Under the pieces are notes generated by a model, which made no database searches, had not been told where the DNA came from, and was given only the letters and a program-made list of their open reading frames with translations. A stretch of DNA of 33,053 nucleotides from contig JAEZQN010000076.1 in NCBI GenBank assembly GCA_023441145.1, forward strand, positions 1 to 33,053, written 5' to 3'. Positions within the stretch are counted from its first letter, which is position 1; the number at the start of each line of letters is the position of its first letter. The stretch is from Bacillota bacterium (GTDB lineage: Bacteria > Bacillota > Clostridia > Lachnospirales > Lachnospiraceae). Positions 8,009 to 16,466 of the stretch are shown here, piece by piece. Both the position numbers and the translations under genes were made by a program.

Positions 8009-10126
8009 CTATTGGTTTTCAGGTGGTTCTACTGGTTGTGTAGCATTCTCAAATTCTAATACATTATGATTATCTAAAGAATCATCGTATACTCCCCCGT
8101 TATCTTCTGGTGTAGGAGTCGTCCCTTCTTCTGGAGTTACCGCCCCACCTTCTTCTGGAGTTACCTCCCCACCGTCTTCTGGAGTTGCCACACCACCATC
8201 TTCTGGAGTTACCGCTGTGCCTTCTTCAGTGCTTGGGGATGGACTTGGTGATGCAACAGCGTCGGACGGATTATCTGTAGATTCCACATTAGAAAAGATT
8301 CCTAAAAACGGAAATATCTCTGTCATAATGTTTTTTGATAACTCACAGGCTATGGAACTAGAATCGTAATACTCTTCTCCTTCTGGTTCATCTATTACAA
8401 CATAAACTACTACCTCAGGATTTTCCACTGGAGCATATCCTATGAAAGACACCACATACTTATCCTCGGTTCTTGGAGTTTTCTCAGCTGTACCTGTCTT
8501 TCCACCAATATCAAAGCCTTCTATCTTAGCCTTTTGTCCAGTACCACTTTCCACTGTAGCATGAAGGTATTCACGAATCAATTCACTAGTTTCTTCTGAA
8601 ATTACCTGTCTTTGATACTCCTCCTTAACATTGCTAACTACAGCACCACTTTCTGTAGTAATTTGTTTTACTACGTGAGGTGTATAATAATACCCTCCAT
8701 TGATACTAGCAGAAAAAGCAGCAGCCACCTGTACCATGGAAACTGACATACTTTGACCAAAACTACTTGTCGCTAGTTCTGTATCATTCATACCTTCTTC
8801 ATTATATACAAGCCCATAAGCTTCTCCAGGCAAATCAATACCACTTCTTGTACTTAAGCCAAAATCATCCTGATAATAACAAAATAATGACCTACCTAAT
8901 CTATTTGCCACATTCATAATTCCATCATTACAAGAAAATGCTAATAAATCCTCTAAACTAATATTCCCATGGCCAGTTCTTCTTGAACACCCGATATTGT
9001 GACCACCTATCACTTCTACACCATCACAGACGAAGGAAGTATTGGAGGTAATCTTGCCTTCATCTAAGGCAGCCGCAACCACTAAAGGTTTAATAACAGA
9101 ACCCGGTTCAAAGGTATCACTGACAACAGAGTTACGCCATAAAGCATTTAATGCATCCTTGTATTCCTCTTTACTCATGTCGGCAATCTCTTTTTCAGTA
9201 TAATACGCACTTAAATCTCTAGGATTATTTAGATCATAGCTTTCTGACTCAGCCATGGCATATATCTCACCATTGTTTGGGTTCATCACTATTACTGAGG
9301 TATTTTTATTAGGTATTTTTTCACTGAATTCTTTAATCTTCTGTTCCACAATGGTTTGTATATTAACATCTAATGTAGATACTAGGTTATATCCATTAGT
9401 AGGGGGATTTATCACATCCTCAACTTTCGCTTCCGCATCAAAATATCCATATTGGCTTCCATTAACACCATTTAGCTCTTCATTATAATATCCTTCTATC
9501 CCATTGTTTCCTTCATTACCAGAGAAGGTAAAACCAATCACCTTACTAGCTAGATTGTTAAGCGGATAGGTCCTGAGATAATCATCCTCAAACCAAACTC
9601 CTTTAATATAGTCTCTAACTGATTCCTTCTCCTTGCTAGCAACGACCTCCTCGTATTTTTGCTTGTCTTCATAAGAAATTTGTTTCTTATATACAACATA
9701 ACTTGAAGTACTTTTCTCCTCTAAAACAGAGCGAATATCTGCTTCATCCAATCCAAAGACCTCTACAAGAACGTCAATAGTAGGATCTACATAAGGAGTG
9801 ATTTCCTTACCACTTTTATCCTTAGCTGTTGTGAGCATAATCTTTGGATCTAAGATTAGGTTATAAACCTTAACGCTCCTAGCCAACACAGTACCATTTC
9901 GGTCCACTATAGATCCTCTTTTATATGGAATTACCGTATGGTTATAGGTTTGTTGAGAAAGAACCTTTTTTGCATATCGATCCCCATCTGTTTTGTTGAT
10001 ATAGAACAGACGACCAATCAATAGAATAAAAATTAGAATAATAGCACAAAATACAAGCAAAAGACTTGCTTGCATTTTGGAGGTAAACTTTTTTATTTTT
10101 TGTTCCTTTGTACGTCTTCTTGTCAT
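8009..10126 (-). CDS. ftsI: Class B penicillin-binding protein, division type (FtsI/PBP2B-like)
   Basis: Septal transpeptidase. The 705-residue protein has a basic cytoplasmic start, one membrane segment (about 19-42), a PBP dimerisation domain and a transpeptidase domain with canonical SVIK (343-346), SCN (398-400) and KTGT (543-546). From about residue 612 it ends not in PASTA domains but in a disordered tail of roughly 94 residues: first Ser-Pro rich, then units of the form TPEDGG/TPEEGG, then an acidic end. The ATG at 10126 follows a G-rich ribosome binding site that overlaps the stop codon of the ftsL-like gene, suggesting coupling. First PBP after ftsL in this order is normally the division enzyme; spoVD follows. 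Confidence 0.85.
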   Translation of the reverse strand: MTRRRTKEQKIKKFTSKMQASLLLVFCAIILIFILLIGRLFYINKTDGDRYAKKVLSQQTYNHTVIPYKRGSIVDRNGTVLARSVKVYNLILDPKIMLTTAKDKSGKEITPYVDPTIDVLVEVFGLDEADIRSVLEEKSTSSYVVYKKQISYEDKQKYEEVVASKEKESVRDYIKGVWFEDDYLRTYPLNNLASKVIGFTFSGNEGNNGIEGYYNEELNGVNGSQYGYFDAEAKVEDVINPPTNGYNLVSTLDVNIQTIVEQKIKEFSEKIPNKNTSVIVMNPNNGEIYAMAESESYDLNNPRDLSAYYTEKEIADMSKEEYKDALNALWRNSVVSDTFEPGSVIKPLVVAAALDEGKITSNTSFVCDGVEVIGGHNIGCSRRTGHGNISLEDLLAFSCNDGIMNVANRLGRSLFCYYQDDFGLSTRSGIDLPGEAYGLVYNEEGMNDTELATSSFGQSMSVSMVQVAAAFSASINGGYYYTPHVVKQITTESGAVVSNVKEEYQRQVISEETSELIREYLHATVESGTGQKAKIEGFDIGGKTGTAEKTPRTEDKYVVSFIGYAPVENPEVVVYVVIDEPEGEEYYDSSSIACELSKNIMTEIFPFLGIFSNVESTDNPSDAVASPSPSPSTEEGTAVTPEDGGVATPEDGGEVTPEEGGAVTPEEGTTPTPEDNGGVYDDSLDNHNVLEFENATQPVEPPENQ
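8099..8214 (-). repeat. Degenerate tandem repeat coding for TPE(D/E)GG units
   Basis: Within the ftsI-like gene, a word close to CTTCTGGAGTTAC (plus strand) recurs at about 24-nt spacing. It encodes about five units TPEDGG, TPEDGG, TPEEGG, TPEEG and TPEDNGG separated by two or three residues (about residues 639-676). Copies differ mostly at third positions, so the repeat is not brand new, but copy number is likely to vary between strains. Confidence 0.8.
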
Positions 10127-10135
10127 AAAAGCCCC

Positions 10136-10666
10136 CTATTTGTTGAAAATCTCACTTAGTATTTCTGAGTTATCGCCATTAGGCACATCAGAGTATTGTT
10201 TTACATAATCAGGTTTTTTACTTTCATAAGTAATAATCTGATTATCTTTTGCCAATACCATTCCAAGCTTCTCAGAAGCAACTTTATAGATTTCCGTAAT
10301 AGACATAGTTGGAACATTATCAGCTATAGCAGCATTCTCATCTTGAAGAGTCATAACTTCTTTTTTAATAGAAGTAAGACTATTTTCTAAACTGCGGACA
10401 GAAGATTGAGCATTTAAATAACTAATTGTCATGTATACAGTAAAAATTAAAGCAATTGCAAAAAATAATAGGGTGAGTAAATCGATACCTCTAGCTCTCT
10501 CCAGACGTCTACTCTGCTCTAGTCTCTCTCTTCGCTGTTTTCTTTCATATTCTTCACGCTGTTGTTGTCTTCTTCTGTCATACTCTGGTTGCTCTACAGG
10601 ACGCAGTTTTCTTACTGTATTACCGTCTTCCTGATAGCGTTCATAATAATTACGTACAGTACTCAT
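10136..10666 (-). CDS. ftsL: FtsL/DivIC-like septum initiator protein
   Basis: A small bitopic divisome protein. The 176 residues comprise a long, highly charged cytoplasmic part rich in Arg, Gln and Glu (about 30-60), one membrane segment (about 62-84) and an extracellular coiled coil starting at LNAQSSVRSLENSL, followed by a short tail. The cytoplasmic part is longer than in classical FtsL. The chosen start is ATG 10666 after AAGGGTGAT; a TTG one codon upstream is also in frame. Located between rsmH and the first PBP gene, the standard place of ftsL, which is the main reason for the name; the sequence alone would fit any septum formation initiator. Confidence 0.8.
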   Translation of the reverse strand: MSTVRNYYERYQEDGNTVRKLRPVEQPEYDRRRQQQREEYERKQRRERLEQSRRLERARGIDLLTLLFFAIALIFTVYMTISYLNAQSSVRSLENSLTSIKKEVMTLQDENAAIADNVPTMSITEIYKVASEKLGMVLAKDNQIITYESKKPDYVKQYSDVPNGDNSEILSEIFNK

Positions 10667-10687
10667 CAAATCACCCTTTTTTTATTT

Positions 10688-11623
10688 CTAGATTCGTTCA
10701 AAAACCCTTAGCTTAGCACTTTTTGAACGGGAGTTATCCTCTAATTCTTCTTCAGTCGGTAAAATTGGCTTTCTTGTAATAACCTTACCCAAAGATTTCT
10801 TTCCACAAATACATACTGGGAAATTAGGTGGGCAGGTACAAGGATTTTCACTTTGACGAAATATATTCTTTACAATTCGATCCTCTAATGAGTGAAAGGT
10901 AATCACACAGATTCTCCCACCTGGATTTAACATTTCTACCATTTCGTTCAGTGTATTCTTAAGAACCTCTAGTTCTTTATTACATTCAATACGAATTGCT
11001 TGAAAGGTCTTCTTTGCAGGATGACCTGTATTCATTCTAATCTTTGCAGGTATGGCAGCCTTTATTGCTTCTGTCAGTTGAAATGTTGTTTCTATAGGGG
11101 ATTCATTTCGCATTCTTACAATGTGTTTTGCAATATTCTTTGCAAATTTATCTTCCCCATAATCCCTAATAATGTGGTACAATTCCATTTCACTATAACC
11201 ATTTACAATATCTTTCGCTGTTAACTCACTACGATCATCCATTCTCATGTCAAGTGGAGCATCTTCCCGATAAGAAAATCCCCTTTCCACGGTATCTAAC
11301 TGGTAGGAAGAAACCCCTAAATCTAGGACAATTCCATCCACTTTCTCAATTCCTAATTCATTCAGCACCTGCTTCATATTGCAATAATTACTTCTGACAA
11401 TAGTTACAATATCTTTATAAGGGGCAAGTCTTTCGCTACTTGCTTTTATTGCATCTGCATCCTGATCTATTCCAATAAACCTACCTGGTGTTTTAAGATG
11501 CCTACATACCTGACTAGCATGTCCCGCTCCACCTAAGGTACCATCCACATATATTCCATATTCTTTAATATTCAGATTCTCAATTGTTTCCTCAAGTAAT
11601 ACTGAATAGTGTTTAAATTCCAT
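10688..11623 (-). CDS. rsmH: 16S rRNA (cytosine-1402 N4) methyltransferase RsmH
   Basis: Methylates N4 of C1402 in 16S rRNA at the ribosomal P site, using S-adenosylmethionine. The 311-residue length is typical. Visible motifs are HYSVLLEE at the N terminus, the SAM-binding GTLGGAGHA, IDQDADAI, LDLGVSSYQLD, RGFSYREDAPLDMRM and the C-terminal ITFHSLEDR. AGGAGG lies seven bases before the ATG at 11623 and overlaps the TAG stop codon of mraZ, so translation of the two is probably coupled. Confidence 0.97.
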   Translation of the reverse strand: MEFKHYSVLLEETIENLNIKEYGIYVDGTLGGAGHASQVCRHLKTPGRFIGIDQDADAIKASSERLAPYKDIVTIVRSNYCNMKQVLNELGIEKVDGIVLDLGVSSYQLDTVERGFSYREDAPLDMRMDDRSELTAKDIVNGYSEMELYHIIRDYGEDKFAKNIAKHIVRMRNESPIETTFQLTEAIKAAIPAKIRMNTGHPAKKTFQAIRIECNKELEVLKNTLNEMVEMLNPGGRICVITFHSLEDRIVKNIFRQSENPCTCPPNFPVCICGKKSLGKVITRKPILPTEEELEDNSRSKSAKLRVFERI

Positions 11624-11634
11624 TGAATTTCCTC

Positions 11635-12063
11635 CTAAAAGCTTAAACCAAACTCTGACATATGTTCTGCCACTTCATCCATGTCGCTGTAATCATTGTT
11701 GTCTACCCAACGTTCCTTAGACCAGATTTCCACCTTATTAAGTACTCCAACAAAAACTACATCTTTCTCTAACGCTGCATGTTCCCTCAGTTTGGATGGT
11801 ATTAATATTCTGCCCTGCTTGTCTATCTCTAAAGAAGCGGCTCCCGCCATGAAGTATCGTTGCAACTGTCTGGCTTCTTTACTTCCAGGAAGTTCTTTTA
11901 GCTGTGATACAAAACTTGTCCATTCCTCTTTTGGGTACACAAATAAACAGCCATCTAAACCTAGAGTAACCACAAATTCTTCTCCTAATGCATCTCTAAA
12001 TTTGGCTGGTACAATAATTCTACTTTTAGAATCAATTGTATGATTGTATTCCCCCATGAACAT
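11635..12063 (-). CDS. mraZ: Transcriptional regulator MraZ
   Basis: AbrB-fold DNA-binding protein that controls its own dcw operon. With the ATG at 12063 (MFMGEYNH) the protein has 142 residues, the normal size, and shows the two DxxxR motifs DSKSR and DKQGR in duplicated half domains. The frame stays open to a TTG at 12084, but the ribosome binding site CAGGTGA and family length select the shorter start. It is the first gene of the dcw operon and lies just behind a set of direct repeats that fit MraZ operators, so negative or positive autoregulation is likely. Confidence 0.96.
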   Translation of the reverse strand: MFMGEYNHTIDSKSRIIVPAKFRDALGEEFVVTLGLDGCLFVYPKEEWTSFVSQLKELPGSKEARQLQRYFMAGAASLEIDKQGRILIPSKLREHAALEKDVVFVGVLNKVEIWSKERWVDNNDYSDMDEVAEHMSEFGLSF

Positions 12064-12114
12064 AGCATTCACCTGCTTTATCAAGAGAAAGGGTTGAAAC
12101 TAATTCACATGTCA

Positions 12115-12161
12115 CCACTTTGCTGGTCTGTTCCACCACTTTCCACCACTTCGCTCCACTT
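12115..12161 (-). promoter_or_regulatory. MraZ operator: AAGTGG direct repeats
   Basis: On the minus strand AAGTGG occurs at 12156-12161, 12146-12151 and 12136-12141, exactly 10 bp apart, and again at 12115-12120, 21 bp further on. The two middle copies extend to AAGTGGTGGA. Regularly phased GTGG/TGGG repeats in front of mraZ are the known type of MraZ binding site. They lie between the predicted transcription start and the start codon, so bound MraZ would sit on the initially transcribed region. Confidence 0.8.
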
Positions 12162-12169
12162 ATACGGTT

Positions 12170-12198
12170 ATTTTAATATATTTTTGGGAATTATTCAA
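12170..12198 (-). promoter_or_regulatory. Main promoter of the dcw operon (PmraZ)
   Basis: TTGAAT (12193-12198), 17 nt, TAAAAT (12170-12175), followed directly by the AAGTGG repeat operator. It lies just downstream of the lgt terminator and about 105 nt before the mraZ start codon, with no other gene between. Confidence 0.75.
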
Positions 12199-12212
12199 GC
12201 ATATTTGGCAAT

Positions 12213-12249
12213 AAAAAAAGGCAAATTCCCTTTAAGGAATCAGCCTTTT
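12213..12249 (-). terminator. Rho-independent terminator of the lgt end of the def operon
   Basis: AAAAGGC and GCCTTTT form the base of the stem, with a further ATTCC/GGAAT pairing after a small internal loop and a short loop at the top; seven T residues follow on the minus strand. A run of A on the other side makes it look bidirectional, but there is no converging plus-strand gene. It separates the housekeeping operon from the mraZ promoter. Confidence 0.8.
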
Positions 12250-12342
12250 CTACATCTAGTGATATTATTTAAACATTTCAAAAATTATACAATATATAGT
12301 AATAAAAACTTTTTATATCATAGTAGTACTTTAGTCCCATTT

Positions 12343-13218
12343 TTACATTTTAAGTTGTTTTTGTTTCTCACTATGTCTTCGATATGCAATAATTGCCACA
12401 CCTAACATCATTGCCCCCACACTTACAAGCTGTGATATTGCTATATTAGTGCCCCAAATAAGTAATTGATCAGTTCTAAGCCCTTCTATCCAGAACCTTC
12501 CTAAACCGTAGCCAAATAAATAAAGTGCAACTAATTCACCATCCACTTTTTTATGCTTTGAATAGAGAATCATAATAATCAGTAGCCCTAGATTCCATAG
12601 GGATTCATACAAAAATGTAGGATGAACCTGAATATAGTCAATACCATTGATCGTTTTAACATTATCAAGCATTTGATTTGTAATACTATCTGCCGGTACT
12701 TCACTCTTTTTTATTTGCATAGCAAATAGTCCTTCTGAATAATCTCCAAAGGCCTCTCTATTAAAAAAATTGCCCCATCGACCAATAATTTGTCCAGTAA
12801 TTAAACCTAGGATACCAGTATCTGCAAGAAGCCAGAAAGATATCTTCTTTATCCTAGCATAGACAATGGCACAGAAAAAAGCAGTTATCACACCACCGTA
12901 AATAGCTAATCCACCGTTCCTTATGTTAAGAATCTGCAGTGGATGTTCTACATAGTAGGACCACCTAAAGATAACATAATACAGTCTCGCTCCTAACAAT
13001 GACAGAACAATAGCAATTAAAGCGAAATCCAGATATAATTCCGGATCTTGCCCAGTCCTTTTCGCCTGCCATCTAGCAACCAAATAACCTATTAACATAC
13101 CAAAGGATATAATAATCCCATAATAGGCAATATCAAACCCAAATATATTAACAGCTTTTCCTATATTATCTAGTTCAATTCCCAGGTTAGGAAACCGTAT
13201 ACTTACATCCAAAAACAT
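12343..13218 (-). CDS. lgt: Prolipoprotein diacylglyceryl transferase Lgt
   Basis: Membrane enzyme that transfers diacylglycerol from phosphatidylglycerol to the lipobox cysteine of prolipoproteins. The 291-residue protein has about seven membrane segments and the Lgt signature GRWGNFFNREAFG, plus HPTFLYES and the C-terminal GRFWIEGLRTD. GGAAAGGAG lies before the ATG at 13218; the frame also reaches a GTG five codons upstream, inside that ribosome binding site. It is the last gene before the terminator that ends the long operon and lies about 46 nt after ychF. Confidence 0.96.
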   Translation of the reverse strand: MFLDVSIRFPNLGIELDNIGKAVNIFGFDIAYYGIIISFGMLIGYLVARWQAKRTGQDPELYLDFALIAIVLSLLGARLYYVIFRWSYYVEHPLQILNIRNGGLAIYGGVITAFFCAIVYARIKKISFWLLADTGILGLITGQIIGRWGNFFNREAFGDYSEGLFAMQIKKSEVPADSITNQMLDNVKTINGIDYIQVHPTFLYESLWNLGLLIIMILYSKHKKVDGELVALYLFGYGLGRFWIEGLRTDQLLIWGTNIAISQLVSVGAMMLGVAIIAYRRHSEKQKQLKM

Positions 13219-13264
13219 TGTGCTCCTTTCCACCTATATGGTGTTCTGACGCATAAATAGGTAA

Positions 13265-14362
13265 TTATACATTAAATCTAAAAAGCACTACATCTCCATC
13301 TTGCATTACATATTCTTTGCCTTCTAAACGCACTAAGCCTTTTTCCTTCGCTGCAGCATGGCTTCCACAAGATACCAAATTATCATAGTTTACAACCTCT
13401 GCACAAATAAATCCTCGTTCAAAATCTGTATGAATCTTACCAGCAGCTTGAGGCGCTTTCATTCCTTTTTTAATCGTCCAAGCTCTTGTCTCTTGCACAC
13501 CTGCTGTTAAGAAACTCATAAGACCTAAAAGACTATAGCTTGCCTTAATCAATTTATCCAAACCAGATTCCTTGATGCCTAAATCCTCTAAAAACTCCTG
13601 TTTCTCATCATCGTCAAGCTCTGCTATTTCCTGTTCGATTTGAGCACAAACTACAAATACTTCACTACCTTCATTTTTAGCATACTTTCTTACTTCTTTT
13701 ACAAAATCATTATCAGCTCCGTCATCTGCCAAATCATCTTCCTTAACATTGGTTGCATAAATCACTGGTTTAGCAGTAAGTAGATTATATCCTGCAAATA
13801 ATTCGGCTTCTTCATCATCCTCTGTTTCAAAGCTCATAGCAAGCTTTCCATCCTCTAGATGTGCTTTTAGACGATTTAACAACTCTAATTCCTTAGCTAA
13901 GGACTTATCCATCTTTGCCCCTTTAGCCACTCTAGAAATACGTCTTTCTAGAATCTCAATATCAGAGAATATCAATTCTAACTGTATTGTTTCAATATCA
14001 CGTAATGGATTTACTGATCCATCTACATGAATAACATTAGAATCTTCAAAACAACGAACAACATGGACGATAGCATCCACCTCACGAATATTGGATAAGA
14101 ACTGATTGCCAAGTCCCTCTCCCTTTGAGGCACCCTTTACCAGTCCGGCAATATCAACAAACTCAATGGTTGCATTAACTATTTTTTGAGTCTTATATAA
14201 ATCTCCTAATACCTTTAATCTTACATCTGGTACTGGTACAATTCCCACATTAGGGTCAATTGTACAAAAAGGATAATTGGCAGATTCAGCTCCTGCCTTA
14301 GTTAATGCGTTAAACAAAGTACTCTTACCTACATTTGGTAACCCTACTATTCCTAATTTCAT
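13265..14362 (-). CDS. ychF: Redox-regulated ATPase YchF (Obg family)
   Basis: A conserved Obg-family P-loop protein that binds ribosomes and prefers ATP to GTP; its role is linked to stress and translation quality. The 365-residue length is typical. Visible are the P loop GLPNVGKST near the N terminus, switch II FVDIAGLVKGAS, the nucleotide-specificity region YATNVKED (NVKE in place of NKxD), and a C-terminal TGS domain ending in GDVVLFRFNV. The ATG at 14362 follows GGAAAGGAAG. It lies about 42 nt after thiN in the same direction. Confidence 0.97.
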   Translation of the reverse strand: MKLGIVGLPNVGKSTLFNALTKAGAESANYPFCTIDPNVGIVPVPDVRLKVLGDLYKTQKIVNATIEFVDIAGLVKGASKGEGLGNQFLSNIREVDAIVHVVRCFEDSNVIHVDGSVNPLRDIETIQLELIFSDIEILERRISRVAKGAKMDKSLAKELELLNRLKAHLEDGKLAMSFETEDDEEAELFAGYNLLTAKPVIYATNVKEDDLADDGADNDFVKEVRKYAKNEGSEVFVVCAQIEQEIAELDDDEKQEFLEDLGIKESGLDKLIKASYSLLGLMSFLTAGVQETRAWTIKKGMKAPQAAGKIHTDFERGFICAEVVNYDNLVSCGSHAAAKEKGLVRLEGKEYVMQDGDVVLFRFNV

Positions 14363-14404
14363 ATATTACTTCCTTTCCATCTATCTATCGTATAGGACAC
14401 ATGA

Positions 14405-15079
14405 TCAGTCCTTAGATTCTATTACAATCAGAATACCTGTATCAAATGTTATACTTGCATTCTCCTCTATCAATACATTACTTACTCCCAAACTGCTTCC
14501 TTGCTTTAAAGTATACTTGTCTAGAGGATATCTAAATCCAGAGAGAGTAAGCCCTATCACTTCCTCTGTAAAAGGTAATAAAGAGACATAGTCACCATAA
14601 CAATTACTCCTATTAAGCCCAAAACTTTCCCTTTTTAGGTATATTTTATTGTTTCTGTCAAGTATACAAGCTTTTACTCCATAACACAATGGTATCATTA
14701 AAAGATTAATATTTGCTAGAGCATGGTCCATCCTAGTTCCAGTGGCTCCAAATATTACAATCTCCTCCTGTTTACCATACTGCTCAACTCCCTGTTCTAA
14801 TGCCACTTGAGTGTCTGTCATATCTTTTTCCGGCTGTAGTTTTATAATAGTCGGACTCTTCGAAAATGCACCGTTTTTATAACCGGTTAAAACCTCTGTG
14901 TCAACAGAGTCAAAATCCCCAACGATCATATCTACCGGCAGGGATAAGCTATGTGCTGCCATAAGTCCCTTATCAACAGCAATGACCCATAAAACATCAT
15001 GGGTCATTAAATAATCTTGCACAAGCTCAACTTCTATATACCCGCCAGTAAGTATTACACCTATTTTTTTTCTTTCCAT
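14405..15079 (-). CDS. thiN: Thiamine pyrophosphokinase
   Basis: Converts thiamine to thiamine diphosphate with ATP. The 224-residue protein carries the family motifs GDFDSVD, PEKDMTDTQVALE and GATGTRMDHALANINLL. The frame is open to a TTG at 15085; I chose the ATG at 15079 although AAGGAG is somewhat far (ten bases), and the TTG two codons upstream remains possible. The gene follows the PilZ gene by about 14 nt. In many Firmicutes thiN follows rpe directly, so the PilZ gene is an insertion into this conserved pair. Confidence 0.93.
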   Translation of the reverse strand: MERKKIGVILTGGYIEVELVQDYLMTHDVLWVIAVDKGLMAAHSLSLPVDMIVGDFDSVDTEVLTGYKNGAFSKSPTIIKLQPEKDMTDTQVALEQGVEQYGKQEEIVIFGATGTRMDHALANINLLMIPLCYGVKACILDRNNKIYLKRESFGLNRSNCYGDYVSLLPFTEEVIGLTLSGFRYPLDKYTLKQGSSLGVSNVLIEENASITFDTGILIVIESKD

Positions 15080-15093
15080 TCCCAACTGGCTCC

Positions 15094-15783
15094 TTATTTA
15101 CTATGTTTTTGTAGCTCTAGACGTTGTACAGTAAACACATATTTATTTATCACATTAGAAACCTCAACAAATCGAACACCAATAAGCTTATGGTATAATC
15201 CATTTCTTTCTTCAGAAATCCTTACTACCTCACCAACACACTCAATGATTCCATCACGAGTAATTAACTTAAAGCTGACAGCATCGTGAACTCCTATATT
15301 CTCGTTACAACAAATACCTGCACCAGTCTCACTGATATCCTTCAACACTCCTAGTGCATTTTTTGTAAGTGTAGGATCTTCCACTGCTGATATATCATCT
15401 TTATTGTCTTGTAATAACTGCGTCTTACCTTCCTTAATCCAGTGAAACTTAATTTCTTCTCCGATATATACGCGATAGGCATTTCGTCTATTGTAGCTTT
15501 CTCCTTCAATTGGTCCATACAAACAATGCACATAAGTACCATCTAGCATTTCAATTGTACCAGTTAATCTGGACCATCTCCAAAGCCTTTGTTCATCCTT
15601 ATAGATAAACTCAACCTCATCCTCCTCTTGAAAATAGAAACTCCTACCATTGCCTGTAATCAAAGTTACTGCTATATGGTCAGGAGCTACATCCTCAATC
15701 TTACTGATTAACCGAAGTCTATACCGGTCTCTGGTTACATAGATTTCTATAGACTTACCTAGCTTCAGTTCCCCCAGTCGCAT
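15094..15783 (-). CDS. YcgR-like PilZ domain protein (c-di-GMP receptor)
   Basis: Probably a cytosolic receptor of cyclic di-GMP. The 229 residues show an N-terminal YcgR-type beta domain (about 1-95) and a C-terminal PilZ domain with both ligand motifs intact: RRNAYR at 99-104 and DISETG at 149-154. A stretch of about 25 hydrophilic residues (118-143) is inserted between the first strands of the PilZ domain. No membrane segment is seen. AAGGAGG lies nine bases before the ATG, and the gene overlaps the end of rpe by 29 nt in another frame, which suggests translational coupling. YcgR proteins often act on flagella, but no flagellar gene is near, so the target is unknown. Confidence 0.85.
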   Translation of the reverse strand: MRLGELKLGKSIEIYVTRDRYRLRLISKIEDVAPDHIAVTLITGNGRSFYFQEEDEVEFIYKDEQRLWRWSRLTGTIEMLDGTYVHCLYGPIEGESYNRRNAYRVYIGEEIKFHWIKEGKTQLLQDNKDDISAVEDPTLTKNALGVLKDISETGAGICCNENIGVHDAVSFKLITRDGIIECVGEVVRISEERNGLYHKLIGVRFVEVSNVINKYVFTVQRLELQKHSK

Positions 15784-16432
15784 CAGCGAAAACCTCCTTA
15801 AATTTCTGTATATTCACTTTTCTATCACCAGAAAATATTGAGGTACCAGCTACAATAACATTAGCCCCAGCATCAATTAGCTCTCTAACATTATTAATAG
15901 AAATGCCACCATCTACCTCTATGTCCATGGAATATCCTGATTTATCACATAAAGCTTTTAACTCTCTTACCTTCTCTATGGTATGAGAAAGTAACATCTG
16001 ACCGCCAAATCCAGGCTCTACTGTCATAATAAGAACCATATCAAGAAGAGGAAGAAACTCCTTTATAGACTCTATAGGGGTATCCGGTCTCATAGACACA
16101 GAAGCCTTCACTCCAAGAGCTTTAATCATTGCAATGGCATTGTTAAGGTCTTCTACTGCTTCCACATGGACAGTAATAATGTCAGCACCAGCCTTTACAA
16201 ATTCCTCTATATATCGTTCAGGCCTTTCCACCATTAGATGTACATCAAAGACTAGCTTACTAAGCCTTCTAATAGAGCGAATCACAGGAGGCCCAAAGGA
16301 GATATTAGGAACAAACATTCCATCCATCACGTCTAAATGTAGATACTCACAGCCAGCCTGCTCCACGTTATTGATTTCTTGTCCTAATACTGCAAAATCT
16401 GCAGCCAAAATTGAAGGTGCTAACTTTATCAT
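15755..16432 (-). CDS. rpe: Ribulose-phosphate 3-epimerase
   Basis: Interconverts ribulose 5-phosphate and xylulose 5-phosphate in the pentose phosphate pathway. The TIM-barrel motifs are clear: LAPSILAADF, HLDVMDGMFVPNISFGPP, MTVEPGFGGQ and IEVDGGI. The ATG at 16432 (225 residues) gives the normal family N terminus; an ATG six codons upstream overlaps the GGAGG ribosome binding site. A perfect 15-bp hairpin lies between rsgA and this gene and may tune its expression. Its 3' end overlaps the PilZ gene. Confidence 0.96.
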   Translation of the reverse strand: MIKLAPSILAADFAVLGQEINNVEQAGCEYLHLDVMDGMFVPNISFGPPVIRSIRRLSKLVFDVHLMVERPERYIEEFVKAGADIITVHVEAVEDLNNAIAMIKALGVKASVSMRPDTPIESIKEFLPLLDMVLIMTVEPGFGGQMLLSHTIEKVRELKALCDKSGYSMDIEVDGGISINNVRELIDAGANVIVAGTSIFSGDRKVNIQKFKEVFADATGGTEAR

Positions 16433-16466
16433 ATTTCCACATTCCTCCATCTGTCACTCAATATTA

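Noticed and set aside
11696..12043. Plus-strand open frame of 115 codons opposite mraZ
   Set aside because: It is the antisense shadow of mraZ, without a ribosome binding site or recognisable motif.
12040..12405. Plus-strand open frame of 121 codons over the mraZ-lgt intergenic region
   Set aside because: It runs through the MraZ operator, the dcw promoter and the lgt terminator, has no ribosome binding site and a non-protein-like composition rich in His, Leu and Phe.
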